From NCBI RefSeq assembly GCF_001540865.1, contig NC_033642.1, positions 2,196,421-2,260,420 on the forward strand: a stretch of 64,000 bases of DNA, given 5' to 3'. The notes under the pieces are model-generated. The model was not told the origin of the DNA. It saw nothing but the letters and a program-made list of their open reading frames with translations, and did not search any database. This document shows, one piece after another, positions 22,935-34,300 of this stretch. Source of the stretch: Ananas comosus. Lineage: Eukaryota > Streptophyta > Magnoliopsida > Poales > Bromeliaceae. Made by a program: the position numbers and the translations under genes. Position 1 is the stretch's first letter; each line of letters begins with the position of its first letter.

Positions 22935-23867
22935 CTAGTGAAGGCCCGTGCTTCGCGGCGGTAAATTTACGGAATTTCTAAAATATTTTTAATAGACTAT
23001 CCAATATTATTTACCAAAGTTGGGATAAAAGTATATAAGAATATATTTCTATGTTTCCGCTGTTATCATTTAAATTTTTAAGTTTAAGTTTAAAAATTTT
23101 AAACTGTTAGCATTCATAATTTGAATACAAAGTTTAAAATCTAAAATGTAGGATCTAAAATTTAAAATTTAAAACAGTAAAATTTTAGATATAGTAATTA
23201 AGGTAAAAATATACAATTTTAAATTTTAAGTTTTAAATTTTAAATTTCAAAATTCAATATTTTACAATATCAAATATCAAATTTTAATTTTAATTTTTCT
23301 TTTTTGCATGTGATCCACAACCCTACAAAAAAAAAGTTAGAAAAGGATAAAAAGAAGAAAAAAGAGTGTGGGTCCCACAGGGAAAAAAGGGGAAAAAAAA
23401 ACCCGCTCCGTGCCGGCTTGTGCCCGCGCCCGCTCCTGCTCGCCAGCAATCCATCCAAATAAGGAGATATTCGATTTAAAATTTAAAATTTAATTTTAAA
23501 TTTAATTTTAAATTTTAATTTTAATTTTAATTTTTTTTATGTGATCCACAATCATACAAAATAAGAAAAAAGTAAAAAAAGAGGGGAAAAAAAGAATGAA
23601 AAAGAGAGATAAGAGTGGGTCGCCCGCCCGCACCCGCTCGCGCCTGCGCCCGCGGAGAGAGAGGGAGAGAGTTTAAATGTAAATTTAAATTTTAAATAAT
23701 AAAAATTTTTAAATTTTAAATATTTAATTTTAAATTTAGATTTAAAATTTAAAAATTTTAAGCTTAAATTTCAAAATTTTACTTTTTAATTTTAAAATTT
23801 TTAGTTTCAAGTGTAAAAAATTGAATGTAAAAATATAAATTTAAATTTAACTTTAAATTTTAATTTT
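22935..23867 (-). mobile_element. Helitron-like 3' terminus and AT-rich body (left arm)
   Basis: Read on the minus strand, the sequence ends ACGGGCCTTCACTAG followed by T. The imperfect GC-rich hairpin CCGCCGC/GCACGG sits just before this CTAG end, as in Helitron 3' termini. The body is AT-rich with GC-rich patches near 23400-23455 and 23615-23660. No Rep/helicase is encoded and the 5' TC end was not identified. Confidence 0.45.
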
Positions 23868-25038
23868 CAATTTAAGATATATTTAATTTGTTATCCTGTA
23901 ATTTAAAAAGTTGCATTTATGATTTTATTTTTGTCTTAGTTAAACAAAGCATCATCGTATGACCTTCAAAAAAATATCATTTTTATATCATGTTTAATTA
24001 ACAGCGGGTCCTTACAATGTAACAAAAATAAAAAATACAGGATAATTAATAAATGCAACTATGTGAACCACAATGTGACAAAATAAAAAATGTGCAAAAC
24101 TACAGACAGATAAATTGAAGTTTTTCCAATATTTTAAGATTAGAATAAATTCGGACAACAAAGTTTTATGAGAATGCATAGAATATATCTAAATTTTAAA
24201 TTTAGAATATCTAATTGTGGAAAGAATAATAAATCTGAGCCATTGAGTCTTAGTATGAATTTAATCCAGAAAGAGAACACCACGATTGAAATAATGCGTA
24301 ACAATACAATAATTTGTTCAGCATTAGGCATTCCATATATGAGTTGAAAGGTTTTAAATACTTATTTTCTTAAATATTGTGAAATAATTTGACAAATTGT
24401 AAAAGAAAACTGAAGATTTAGGCACCCAAAATCTTTAAGTTTTAAACTGGTTGTGTATTAAATTATGTTTTCTCAAACTTTTTAGCTAAAACCAGTAATT
24501 TTTTGTTGACTCTTTTAGTAATTAACTAAATAACAATTATTTTCTACAAAAGAGTTCTTCAAAAAAAAACTGGGTACCAATTTGCATAGACGAAAACAGA
24601 AAATCAATACTGTGAATACAGTTTCGAAAATCTGGGGAGTGAAAAAATTCTGGGTGCAAAATTGCGCAAAACTTATGATAACACATTAAATCAATGAGGA
24701 CAATGCAAGTTCAAAACCTCCCAATGGCAAAAAAACAATACCCAAGAAAAGCCTACGAAAGAGAACATCGCTGAAGCCTGAACAAATCAAGGAAAAATGT
24801 TAATGTACATAAGATCGAAGCTACGCACACGACTATACGGGATTTTATGCAAGTTCAGCTTTGGATTTTTAGACAGCAGCTTGTCACGAACAAAATGTTT
24901 CCTGCTGACTTCTCCTTGACAGTGATCCAAATCTGCTTAGCGAGTTCGAGTTGAATCGGGTTGTCAAGGAAACCCAAACCCAACCCGTTGTGGGAAACTC
25001 AAGGGTTATGAAACTCATGGGAGTTATGGATGACTCTT

Positions 25039-25083
25039 GAGCTTTTGGCAATTATGAGGGCTCATTATGAGGGCTCATTATGT
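25039..25083 (+). repeat. Short repeat shared with the N junction at 56419
   Basis: The segment beginning GAGCTTTTGGCAATTATGAG, which contains GAGGGCTCATTAT twice in tandem, recurs at 56420-56464 immediately after the N. It is probably a piece of an LTR. Confidence 0.8.
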
Positions 25084-25684
25084 GAGGGGGATGGGGATGC
25101 GGGGGAGTGGGGCAAGCTGCCCTGGGGGCCCAACTGTACCACCACGTGCTGAGAGAGCGAGGAGGAGAGAGAAGGGCGGCGGAGTAGATCAGAGAGTGGA
25201 AGAGTGCCCATCACAGGTGAAGGGACACTACGGGCATGAGGGAACCCACACCCGGCGGCGACTCAGAGAAAGCGGGTGAAGCCCGAGCAGGGGAAGGGAG
25301 GGGTATTAGATTGTAGAGTAGGGTGTAATAATTACATACCATAAACCTTATGGGCATCAGGTAGCCCATATCTAGCGGCGGTGGGGAGAAGGACGACGAT
25401 GGCCATCGCAAAGAGAAGGGAGGCGGGTATGGCACACGTGCGGAGAAGTACCACGATGCCCATCACAGAGAGGAGTTGGGGCACGGTGCACACCGGCGAA
25501 GCTAGGCCTCCTGCCACACCGTGCGCATGCACGCACAGGGAGAGCGACAACGCCCCGCATCCTGCGGCATTTGCGAGGGTTTGGCTTCGCGAAAGAGGGA
25601 TCGGGAGAGAGGGATTCGAGAGACGGTTTGAGAGACGCGGGTAGGGCGACACGTAGCCCTTCCAAGAACCCACGTTACGCGGAC
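25084..25684 (+). repeat. GC-rich dispersed repeat, uninterrupted copy
   Basis: Same-strand copy of 60353-62083, closely similar, but without the 1130-bp insertion present there. It preserves the unoccupied site CCTGCGGC once at 25561-25568. Internally it has degenerate repeats around (G/C)CCATC(A/G)CA. The minus-strand open frames are low-complexity and match no family. It is likely a TE of unknown class. Confidence 0.7.
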
Positions 25685-25935
25685 TGAGCGCGAAATGGAA
25701 CGGTAGAGAGAGGGGTGCCAAGGAGGCGCCATGTAGGCTACAGGAGAACTCGGGCTGGCGCCGGCGCGGGGGCGGGCTCCGGAGTCGGCGCGGATGCCAG
25801 CGGAGGGTCGGAGACGCTGGGCTAGGGCGCGCGCGAGCGTAGGGGCGGGCGCGGTGGCGGAGCGTAAGCGGGAGCGGGCACGGGGGAGGGGCGCGGCACT
25901 GCGGGGCGGGCGAGGGCTCTGCGCGGAGCCGAAAA

Positions 25936-26033
25936 AAAACGCGGCTCATAGCCGTGGTTTTCACGGGGTCCACAAGGCCCCTTCGGCCTCATGGACCATA
26001 TGAGAGGGAGGTCCACGGTGGACCTCCCTCTCA
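25936..26033. repeat. Three consecutive hairpins
   Basis: Hairpin 1, 25936-25961: AAAACGCGGCT against AGCCGTGGTTTT, imperfect. Hairpin 2, 25967-25997: GGTCCACAAGGCC against GGCCTCATGGACC, 11 of 13 paired. Hairpin 3, 26001-26033: a perfect 16-bp stem TGAGAGGGAGGTCCAC around a single G. An (AT)n run follows at about 26036-26060. The set lies in the spacer, about 80 bp from the right arm. Confidence 0.85.
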
Positions 26034-26116
26034 TTCTATATATATATATATATATATATAATTTTATTTAACTCTTCCCGATTTAGAATATAATTTTTTA
26101 AAATTAAAATTACATA

Positions 26117-27042
26117 AAAATTAAAATTTAAAGTTAAATTTAAATTTATATTTTTACATTCAATTTTTTACACTTGAAACTAAAAATTTTAAAATTAAAA
26201 AGTAAAATTTTGAAATTTAAGCTTAAAATTTTTAAATTTTAAATCTAAATTTAAAATTAAATATTTAAAATTTAAAAATTTTTATTATTTAAAATTTAAA
26301 TTTACATTTAAACTCTCTCCCTTTCTCTCTGCGGGCGCAGGCGCGAGCGGGTGCGGGCGGGCGACCCACTCTTATCTCTCTTTTTCATTCTTTTTTTCCC
26401 CTCTTTTTTTACTTTTTTCTTATTTTGTATGATTGTGGATCACATAAAAAAAATTAAAATTAAAATTAAAATTTAAAATTAAATTTAAAATTAAATTTTA
26501 AATTTTAAATCGAATATCTCCTTATTTGGATGGATTGCTGGCGAGCAGGAGTGGGCGCGGGCACAAGCCGGCACGGAGCGGGTTTTTTTTTCCCCTTTTT
26601 TCCCTGTGGGACCCACACTCTTTTTTCTTCTTTTTATCCTTTTCTAACTTTTTTTTTGTAGGGTTGTGGATCACATGCAAAAAAGAAAAATTAAAATTAA
26701 AATTTGATATTTGATATTGTAAAATATTGAATTTTGAAATTTAAAATTTAAAACTTAAAATTTAAAATTGTATATTTTTACCTTAATTACTATATCTAAA
26801 ATTTTACTATTTTAAATTTTAGATCCTACATTTTAGATTTTAAACTTTATATTCAAATTATGAATGCTAACAGTTTAAAAATTTTAAACTTAAACTTAAA
26901 AATTTAAATGATAACAGCGGAAACATAGAAATATATTCTTATATACTTTTATCCCAACTTTGGTAAATAATATTGGATAGTCTATTAAAAATATTTTAGA
27001 AATTCCGTAAATTTACCGCCGCGAAGCACGGGCCTTCACTAG
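26117..27042 (+). mobile_element. Helitron-like 3' terminus and body (right arm)
   Basis: Mirror of 22935-23867. The CTAG end is at 27039-27042, followed by T. It lacks 7 bp of an AT-rich tract relative to the left copy. Confidence 0.45.
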
Positions 27043-27188
27043 TATAAATAAAGGCTTGGGCCAACAAAATCCTACCTAATGGAGAGATAGTTGGAGAGGG
27101 GACAAAACTCTAATTCCCTTTCTCAATTCCTCTTATTCCTCTCAATTCCCTTTCTTTTCCCTTCTCCCATCTTCCTATGTCTCTACAT

Positions 27189-27971
27189 CATTGTTTGAAA
27201 AGACGTGCTTGAGGCGCGCGCCTCGGCCTAGGCGCGAGGCGCGGGCCTCAGCGCCTTAGCAATAGCGAGGCACAGCGCTATTGTTGATGCGCGCGCCTTG
27301 AGCCTGAGGCGCGTGCCTCAGGCGAGGCGCGAGGCGCACCTGAGGCGTGCGCCTTGCAATATTTAACTTTTCATAAATTTTTTATTCAAGTTTTCTAGTT
27401 GTCGGGTTTTGAATTTGCAAATTATACTTTAACCCAATAAGATACTTAAAAAATATTAAAAGAAATCCAAAAAAAGTCAAGTTTTCGGATTGTCGGGTTT
27501 TGGATTTGCATCTTATACTTTAAACCCAATAAGCTACTTAAAAAATCTTGAAAGAAACCCAAAAAGATTCCTAAAAAGATTAGTCGCCCGCCCCCTCTTC
27601 TCTGTCTCTTGTTCTTCCACATACTCTCCCTGTTGAGCATCCAACAATAGTTGTGCTAGCAGCAAGAAGTAGTGGTAGCAAACTAGCGGTGGCCAGAACA
27701 AGCAACCAATAGCAGTGGTAGCAAGAAAACAAGAAGCCGCAGCAGCGAAAACAGCAGCAGCATCAGCGAGAACATCAAATTAAACTATATGCATGCATTT
27801 TCTTTACTTTTTAATGGTTATTTTGAGATTTTTTAATGTAGAATATCAAATTAACCTAGGCTTAGTAAATGTGCGCCTCGCCTTCTTGAGGCGCGCGCCT
27901 CGCAGTGCACCTCGCGCTTAGGCTCCAAGAGAGTCTTGCGCCTCTCCGCGCCCCCGCCTTTTCAAACACTG
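27189..27971. mobile_element. hAT-type GGCGCGCGCC-rich element (right arm)
   Basis: Mirror of 22006-22788. Flanking CTCTACAT at 27181-27188 and 27972-27979 is the complement of the ATGTAGAG duplication. Confidence 0.85.
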
Positions 27972-28126
27972 CTCTACATCTTATTCTTCTCTCCAATATA
28001 CCCCAAATTGCTCCAAATTACCTACATAACCGGAATCCGAGCTACGATCATTCTATCCGCCGTCCTCCTCTCCAAGTATTCCTATCATAGATGGGTTGCG
28101 GATTGCTCGGGACATAACAGATTATA

Positions 28127-28581
28127 TTGGGTAACTTGGGTTAATTTCTTCAATGCCCTTTTGAAAGGTTGGAATTTCATAAATGCCCCTTCAAATGGTA
28201 AAATATCATTGGTGTCTTATATACATTAAAGGGTTTAAGGTTTACGCTTCAGGTTTGGGGTTTAGAGGGATGTTTGTGATATATTTATATGTTTAGAAGG
28301 ATAATGAATGATAGATTTGTATGTTTAGAGGGGTATATGTCATGCTCCGAGACTGCCAATTTGGTCAGTTCAGGCACGTTCGCAGACCTGTCGAACAGAC
28401 AGAGTTTCCTCTATTCACTCAAGGCGTCACAACCAGTACAATTCAAAACATTCCAAACAGGAATAGAATTTATACAATGATTGCGCAAGGAGAGTATCAA
28501 AGTATGAATGATATTTTAGATTTTGAAGAGGCATCTATGATATTTTGAAGTTTTAGAGGGTTATGTTTGAAATTGCCCCAA
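28127..28581. mobile_element. Putative MITE (right arm)
   Basis: Mirror of 21396-21850. An open frame across it (28289-28548 region) has no recognisable domain. Confidence 0.4.
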
Positions 28582-28617
28582 TTATATTTTATCATAGGTT
28601 CTCCACCTGCTGCCAAC

Positions 28618-29917
28618 CGAGGATTTAAGTGCCTATTGGCATAGGCCGTATCTACCGTGTCGTATCATGCCAACAAGATATCGGCATGATACAGCTCCCG
28701 TAACAATGGCACAGCTCAAAACTCTCTTGCCTTAAAATTAGTAAGTAATTTTCTCAATAAAGTTCAAAAGATTTGATAAAGATACAAATTAAGCTATTAG
28801 AATATTTTGTTTCTAAGGTAAATAAATATTTCATGCCATTATCTGTAGGCTGCTGAAGAATTCTCCACCTGAGCTGCATAAACTCTGCCACTCGGAGCCT
28901 GCTGTCGCCGCTCAGCCTGTCGCGGCACAGACGATCTGTCCTCCTGGCGGAAACTCGGTACTGCTCCAAAGGACTGCGGGGATGCCGGCTGCGCTGATGC
29001 AATGGATGGTGCTGGTGATGCTGCACGAGGACAAGCTGACCTCATATGCCCAGGCTGACCGCAAGTGTAACAACGGCCCTCTCTCTGCTCGCATTGTCGG
29101 GGCCAGTGTGGTCTCCCGCAAATCACACACTGCGGTGTCCTCTGGGTCTGCCCTTGCTGACGGGATCCCCTGGAACGCTGACGCCCCGAAGACCCACGAC
29201 CCTGAGAGCGTGATCGTGGCGGTCTCGGCGGACGCCGGCTGCTCGACTGTCCAGCATCATCTGAAAAGGGGCGCTTCCTGTCTTGACTCTGCCCCACGGC
29301 CTGAGTCCTCTCCTGCAGCGACACCTCGCCTTTCTCCACCCATAAGGCCTGCTCTATGGACGCATCCAGGGTCCTCGACCTCTGCGTCCGCGCCAACCTG
29401 AAGATATCGGGTCTCAGCCCCTGCTCAAACAGATAAACTCTATGTGCCTCGTCCCTGGCCACAAACGGCACACAGTTCAGGAGTCGAGTAAACTCCCGAA
29501 TGTACTCCTGGACTGGTCAATCCCCCTGCCGAATCCTCTTCAAATCCTTCTCGAACTTCTGTTTCACACTGTTGGGAAAATACATTCCAAACAGCATTCC
29601 ACAGAACTCATCCCATTTCAGCTGCAATGCTACCAGTCCCTGATCTCGCCTCACTCTCCTCCACCAGGCGTGTGCATCACCAGCTAAGCAATAGACTCCC
29701 AAAGATACCTGCTCCCACTCAGGAATGAACAGGTCCTCAAATAACTTCTCCATCGCACTGACCCATCCCTCAACAACCCAGGCCTCAGTGCAACTGCCAT
29801 TGAAAATGTATTTTTATGACCGGCAGTCTGGCACGCATTGGCACGGCCCGACACGCACTGTGCCGAATCGTACCGGCAAGTTTTTCACTGTCCCGTCCCA
29901 TGACACTTAAATCCTTG
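28618..29917 (-). mobile_element. hAT-type element with captured gag fragment (right arm)
   Basis: Mirror of 20060-21359, with CTGCCAAC (complement of GTTGGCAG) flanking both ends. It carries the same internal gag insertion and junctions, so capture preceded the palindrome. Confidence 0.88.
28839..29804 (-). pseudogene. Captured gag fragment (right arm)
   Basis: Mirror of 20173-21138. The same in-frame TGA is present. The two substitutions seen relative to the left copy are silent in the gag frame. Confidence 0.88.
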
Positions 29918-31319
29918 CTGCCAACCATCCAGATATTGATGGTAAACTTGGACAACGGCTTGTTTCTAAGAAAGTTGGCTAGTAGAACTATTGGAGCTCC
30001 ACTTATTTATTTATTTAATTTTATAAAGCAAGGACTGTGTGCCACTTGCATGGGCCATGCTGGTCCAGCCTTGGTGCTGTATGGTGCATACCATGCCAAA
30101 GCTTGCATGATGTCTCCAAGCGCTTGAAATTCAACAACATCGACTGTGTAACAATGCTATTCCACTGGAATTAGGTCTTCGATTCACAGCCATGAACTTT
30201 CCCAATGGTGCCGGCGATTCCACAGATTTGATTGTGGCGTTCACAATGCCGATGGCTTCTATTGAGTGTCGTCAGTTGGTGCTAGAATTTATTTTAGGGT
30301 GAAAGCTAGAAGGAGAAAGGGGAATAAGAAAAAGCTTTCTGATTTTGGGCCTTGGTCAATCAAAATCCGACCAAAACCCACTCCGTCTGACGCAAGTTCA
30401 ATGGAGCTTGTTTCAAGCAGGTTTTGGTAGACCGAAAACCTGGACCCTGAGAACCCTCTCTCTTCATCCCTTTCTTCTTAGACTCTTCTCTTATTCGGAA
30501 CCCTAGCGTGCTGACTGAAGAATGCTGATTCTGACTGGAAGCATGCTGGCATGGTGCGGTGAAACGATTACACAGTGCAGCACAATGGCAGCACAGTGCA
30601 GCGCGGTGGCTACATCTGCAACATTTTTGTTTTCTTTAAGAGCAAATCATGTAATTGTTGTCCATATTGTGGTAAATTTGTATTAAATGCTCCTACTCCA
30701 GAGAGATGTAGATCAACCTGGTTCCATTAGCCATATTACCGAAGGCATTGCTCAATCACTTCTATCTGATTAAGTAGATATTCAAAGAAATTAAATTTTC
30801 ATATCATTTTGTATTGTCCTACATAATTGTTGAGTTACTAAAACATGAAGCTGTAATTGTTTTTACTAGATGGTGAATATAAACCGTTCAAACAAAAGAT
30901 ATCATGCAACTATCTTTTTAATAGTTGTCGGTAGGACTCTTTGGAGTTATTTCTAGCCATATAAGTCATGTAACCACCCTTATCTGCTTTTACTGTCAGA
31001 TTATTTGACACAGTTTTAGTGGGTAACATCGTATTAATTATTTTAGGGGGATAATGACACACCAAAACTTGGCACCGGGTTTTGATATTTTAATGGAAAT
31101 GCTTACGTCAGCTTTAACTAATTTTCCAGTTAACTTCTTAGACTAAGAACTAACATTTAGTCAGCACGTAGTATCCGCCCCGCCTTTGAACCTTTTCTTT
31201 TTCTTTTTCCTTATTCATTAGGTCTGAACTTGTCACCTTCTTTTCTTTTCCTTTCGTTGACAATGTTATGGTCGTGGAAGCTCGTTAAATTAAGAACTAA
31301 TAACTGGTACATTCATCAG

Positions 31320-34300
31320 ATGGAAACTGCAGAATCATATCTGGACGCCGTAAAAAAGGCAGGAATCTTGATTGACATGCAGGTATGTATTGAAAACTAT
31401 TTTCCTGATTAAGCTGTCATGAACTTGTAATTTGTAAGTTCATGCAGGCATCTGCAATTTTCAATTTATTTTCGATGATCTTATCTGCATGCTTCATGAA
31501 TCTATCTTCTGAAGATTGTTGTGGTGTCCTAAGAATCTCTCATGTGGGCTTTCGCAACTGAGATTTATTAGTTACAACTTGCAAGCACTGATGTGAAGAA
31601 TATTCTCATAAAAACTTATAATTCAAGGAGAGAACAAAAATTGAACTCTGATATTATTCTTAACTCTTAGTTTTAAAACTGTACTTTGTGCTTCTTAAGC
31701 TTTTTAATTACAGGAGCGCAAGGCAAAAATATTACGTGACTCCAATTTACTGGCTAGAAGTGTTGGCGGTCATCTTACTTCACCGGGTAGCTTATTGCTG
31801 GAGGTAAGTGTTCTTTACTATTCGACCCCTCATCTTCATTTATTTGTATCATCAACTAAGATCTAAGATTCGTGCAAACATCAACTGTAGGTTGTAAATC
31901 TTGTAGAAGCGCCTCTTCCAATACTTGGACAATTTGATGCTTCCTTCTTAGAGCTCCCAGAAGATATATTAACAACGGTATGTTTGTTTAGTCTTATGCT
32001 AGTTCTGCAATTGTCTCCCCTTTTTTTCTAATGCAATTCCGCATGTAGTATAAAGTAGGATATCTCCACATGCAAAGAATATTAAAATGAAGATGAGATA
32101 GATTTTAAATGATGGGTATATTCTGGCCAATCTTTTTCCATGATTTTCTTGACAAATTAATCAACCCCTACACAAAATCTGTGTTTATGTTTCCTTCTTA
32201 TTGTTTATTGAAGCTTGAAATTTGTAAACTCCAGTAATTCCAGTTTTGTGCTTTCACTTGATCAATGATACTAATACATTTGAATGGTTGAGATTTTTGT
32301 TCCCTGTATGGTATAAGTTATTTCACCTATCTGACGCAAGTAAAATAGAGGAACAAATGGAGCATGCACAACCCTAGGTTCGACTGTTATATGTGACATT
32401 TTGTAGTTCTCTTGTGAAAATATGCCAATCCTAGAACAATGCAAAGATCAAAAAACATACAAGTCTCCATTAGGGAAGTATCGATTTTGAAATTTTCGTG
32501 GATGTTTTTTTTTGCATCACTGTTTTTGTTATGTTCAACAATTGAAGTTCATTTGTACAGATTGTATCGGTATACTTAAGTTATTTCCTCTTTCCTTATA
32601 ATGCTGCTATATCAGACTAGCCGCTACATCAGACTATTCGTGGCATAGGTGCATGTCGTGTGCCATGCAAGTTATTATTAATTGCAATTAGTAATTCCAT
32701 CTTATATTCTCTTAATGCAGTCAGGAAAGAGTTTTCCCGAGAACATTGATTTTATATCTGAAAATGATGAATGATTATTTTGTGCAGGTTATGCAAAAGC
32801 ACCAGAGATACATTCCTCTGAGATCTACATCTACTGGCAATCTACTGCCCTTCTTTATTGCTGTGAGATTTCTTATTGGTTTCCATACCTAGTAGAAATC
32901 AGATTTCTGACTTCCATAATTAAGACACATTTTACTCCTGTTATTGCATGATCTCCTCTAGGTTGCCAATGGTGTGATCAAGGAAGAAGTAGTTCGTAAA
33001 GGGAACGAAGCTGTACTCAGGTCAGGCTTTGTTGATACCAATTTTGTAAACTCTTGCAAGATTTATATCTAGATCCTGCAGAGCTTTTACTCTTGCTTTT
33101 CTTTTTTTTTTCTTTGATTATTCTTTTCCAAATTAAGTATCCGTTATACTATTTTTCATGTTAATCATCAGAGCACGGTACGAAGATGCAAAATTTTTCT
33201 ATAAAATGGATACTCAAAAGAAGTTTTCTGAGTTTCGAAGTCAGCTGAATGGGATTCTTTTTCATGTAAGTTGCAAAGTGCTACTGAATTGTGTATGAGT
33301 AATGCTTCTGCTTGATTTTGAAATAACTGATGGCCAAAATTAAACAGGAGAAGCTTGGGACAATGCTAGACAAGATGGAACGTGTACAGAAGATAGTTGC
33401 TAAACTAGGACTTGCTCTTGGAATAGATGAAAGGATGATCCCAGTTATCAAAGATGCTGCTGCAATTGCTATGTCAGATCTTGCGACTTCTATTGTCACA
33501 GAATTTACTTCCCTTGCTGGAATTATGGCTCGCCACTATGCTTTAAAGGATGGTTACCCTGAGCAGGTTCGCGAATAAATTTTCTGCAAGGATCTCTTAC
33601 AATCTAATATTTTCTTGTCTAGAAGGACCATGCTTATTTCTGATTAATACATACTCGTGCAGAAAGCACTTGCAGTTTCTTAGATACTCCTAGATATTAA
33701 TTTACTTGAGACGAACTCGGCTTATCATCTGGGAAGCAAATAATATTTCTTCTCTGATAGTTTTTAGCAAGATTTAAGTATCCATTGGCAGGGGCCGTGC
33801 CCACTATGCTGTACCGTGCCAACAAAATATTGCCACCATATGACCCCCGTGCTGATATAGCACGACTCAAAATGCTCTTTTCTTTGAAATTTGCAAGTAG
33901 TTATCTTAATAAAGTGCAAAAAAATTGATAAGAATATATAATAAGCAATTAGAACAAATTAGTGCCAAAAAAATAAATATTTTTTGCCATTGTGTGTCGG
34001 CACACATGTATTTTTTGTGACTGGCATCTATCAGTACCGCACAATACGTACCGTGCCAACAAATTTTCAGCACAACCTTGTGCCACGGCATTTAAATCCT
34101 TGCTTTCAATTTTCTGGATATAGTTAGTTCAGATAACTCATTTCAATTTCAATATTTAAATTTGTTATACATCGCAAAGATTCTATGGTGTCCTTGCTTT
34201 GCCTATGATGCCTGGCTCTCTGTGATGTTGCTGTCTACAACTTTCTCTATATTATTTGGTTAAATATTTTTTTAAAATTTCGCTAAGTGGTTGAAAAGGA

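Larger units (their letters stand above)
2689..23867 (+). repeat. Left arm of a ~21-kb palindrome
   Basis: This segment is the reverse complement of 26117-47164. The sum of paired coordinates is constant over long stretches: 49852 near the outer end, 49894 from about 3100 to 5171, 49977 from 5504 to about 23160, and 49984 to the inner end. The steps mark a 42-bp block, one 83-bp tandem unit and 7 bp present here and missing on the right. Between steps the arms are almost identical. The inner end is at AATTTT/C (23867); the outer end is at the N. Confidence 0.95.
23868..26116. other. Unique spacer of the palindrome
   Basis: 2249 bp between the arms. 23868-25038 is AT-rich with no gene. 25039-25083 is a repeat shared with 56420-56464. 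25084-25684 is a GC-rich repeat shared with 60353-62083. 25685-25935 is very GC-rich without a recognisable product, and 25936-26033 holds three hairpins followed by (AT)n. Several open frames in the GC-rich part overlap on both strands and match no family. Confidence 0.8.

Noticed and set aside
25332..26034. Several ORFs of 70-210 codons on both strands in the spacer
   Set aside because: They overlap in several frames in very GC-rich DNA, are Arg/Pro/Ser-rich, and match no family; stops are rare by composition.
31320..31382. True start codon of GlyRS at the ATG 31320
   Set aside because: It directly follows a splice acceptor, and the family requires about 570 more N-terminal residues including the alpha domain.
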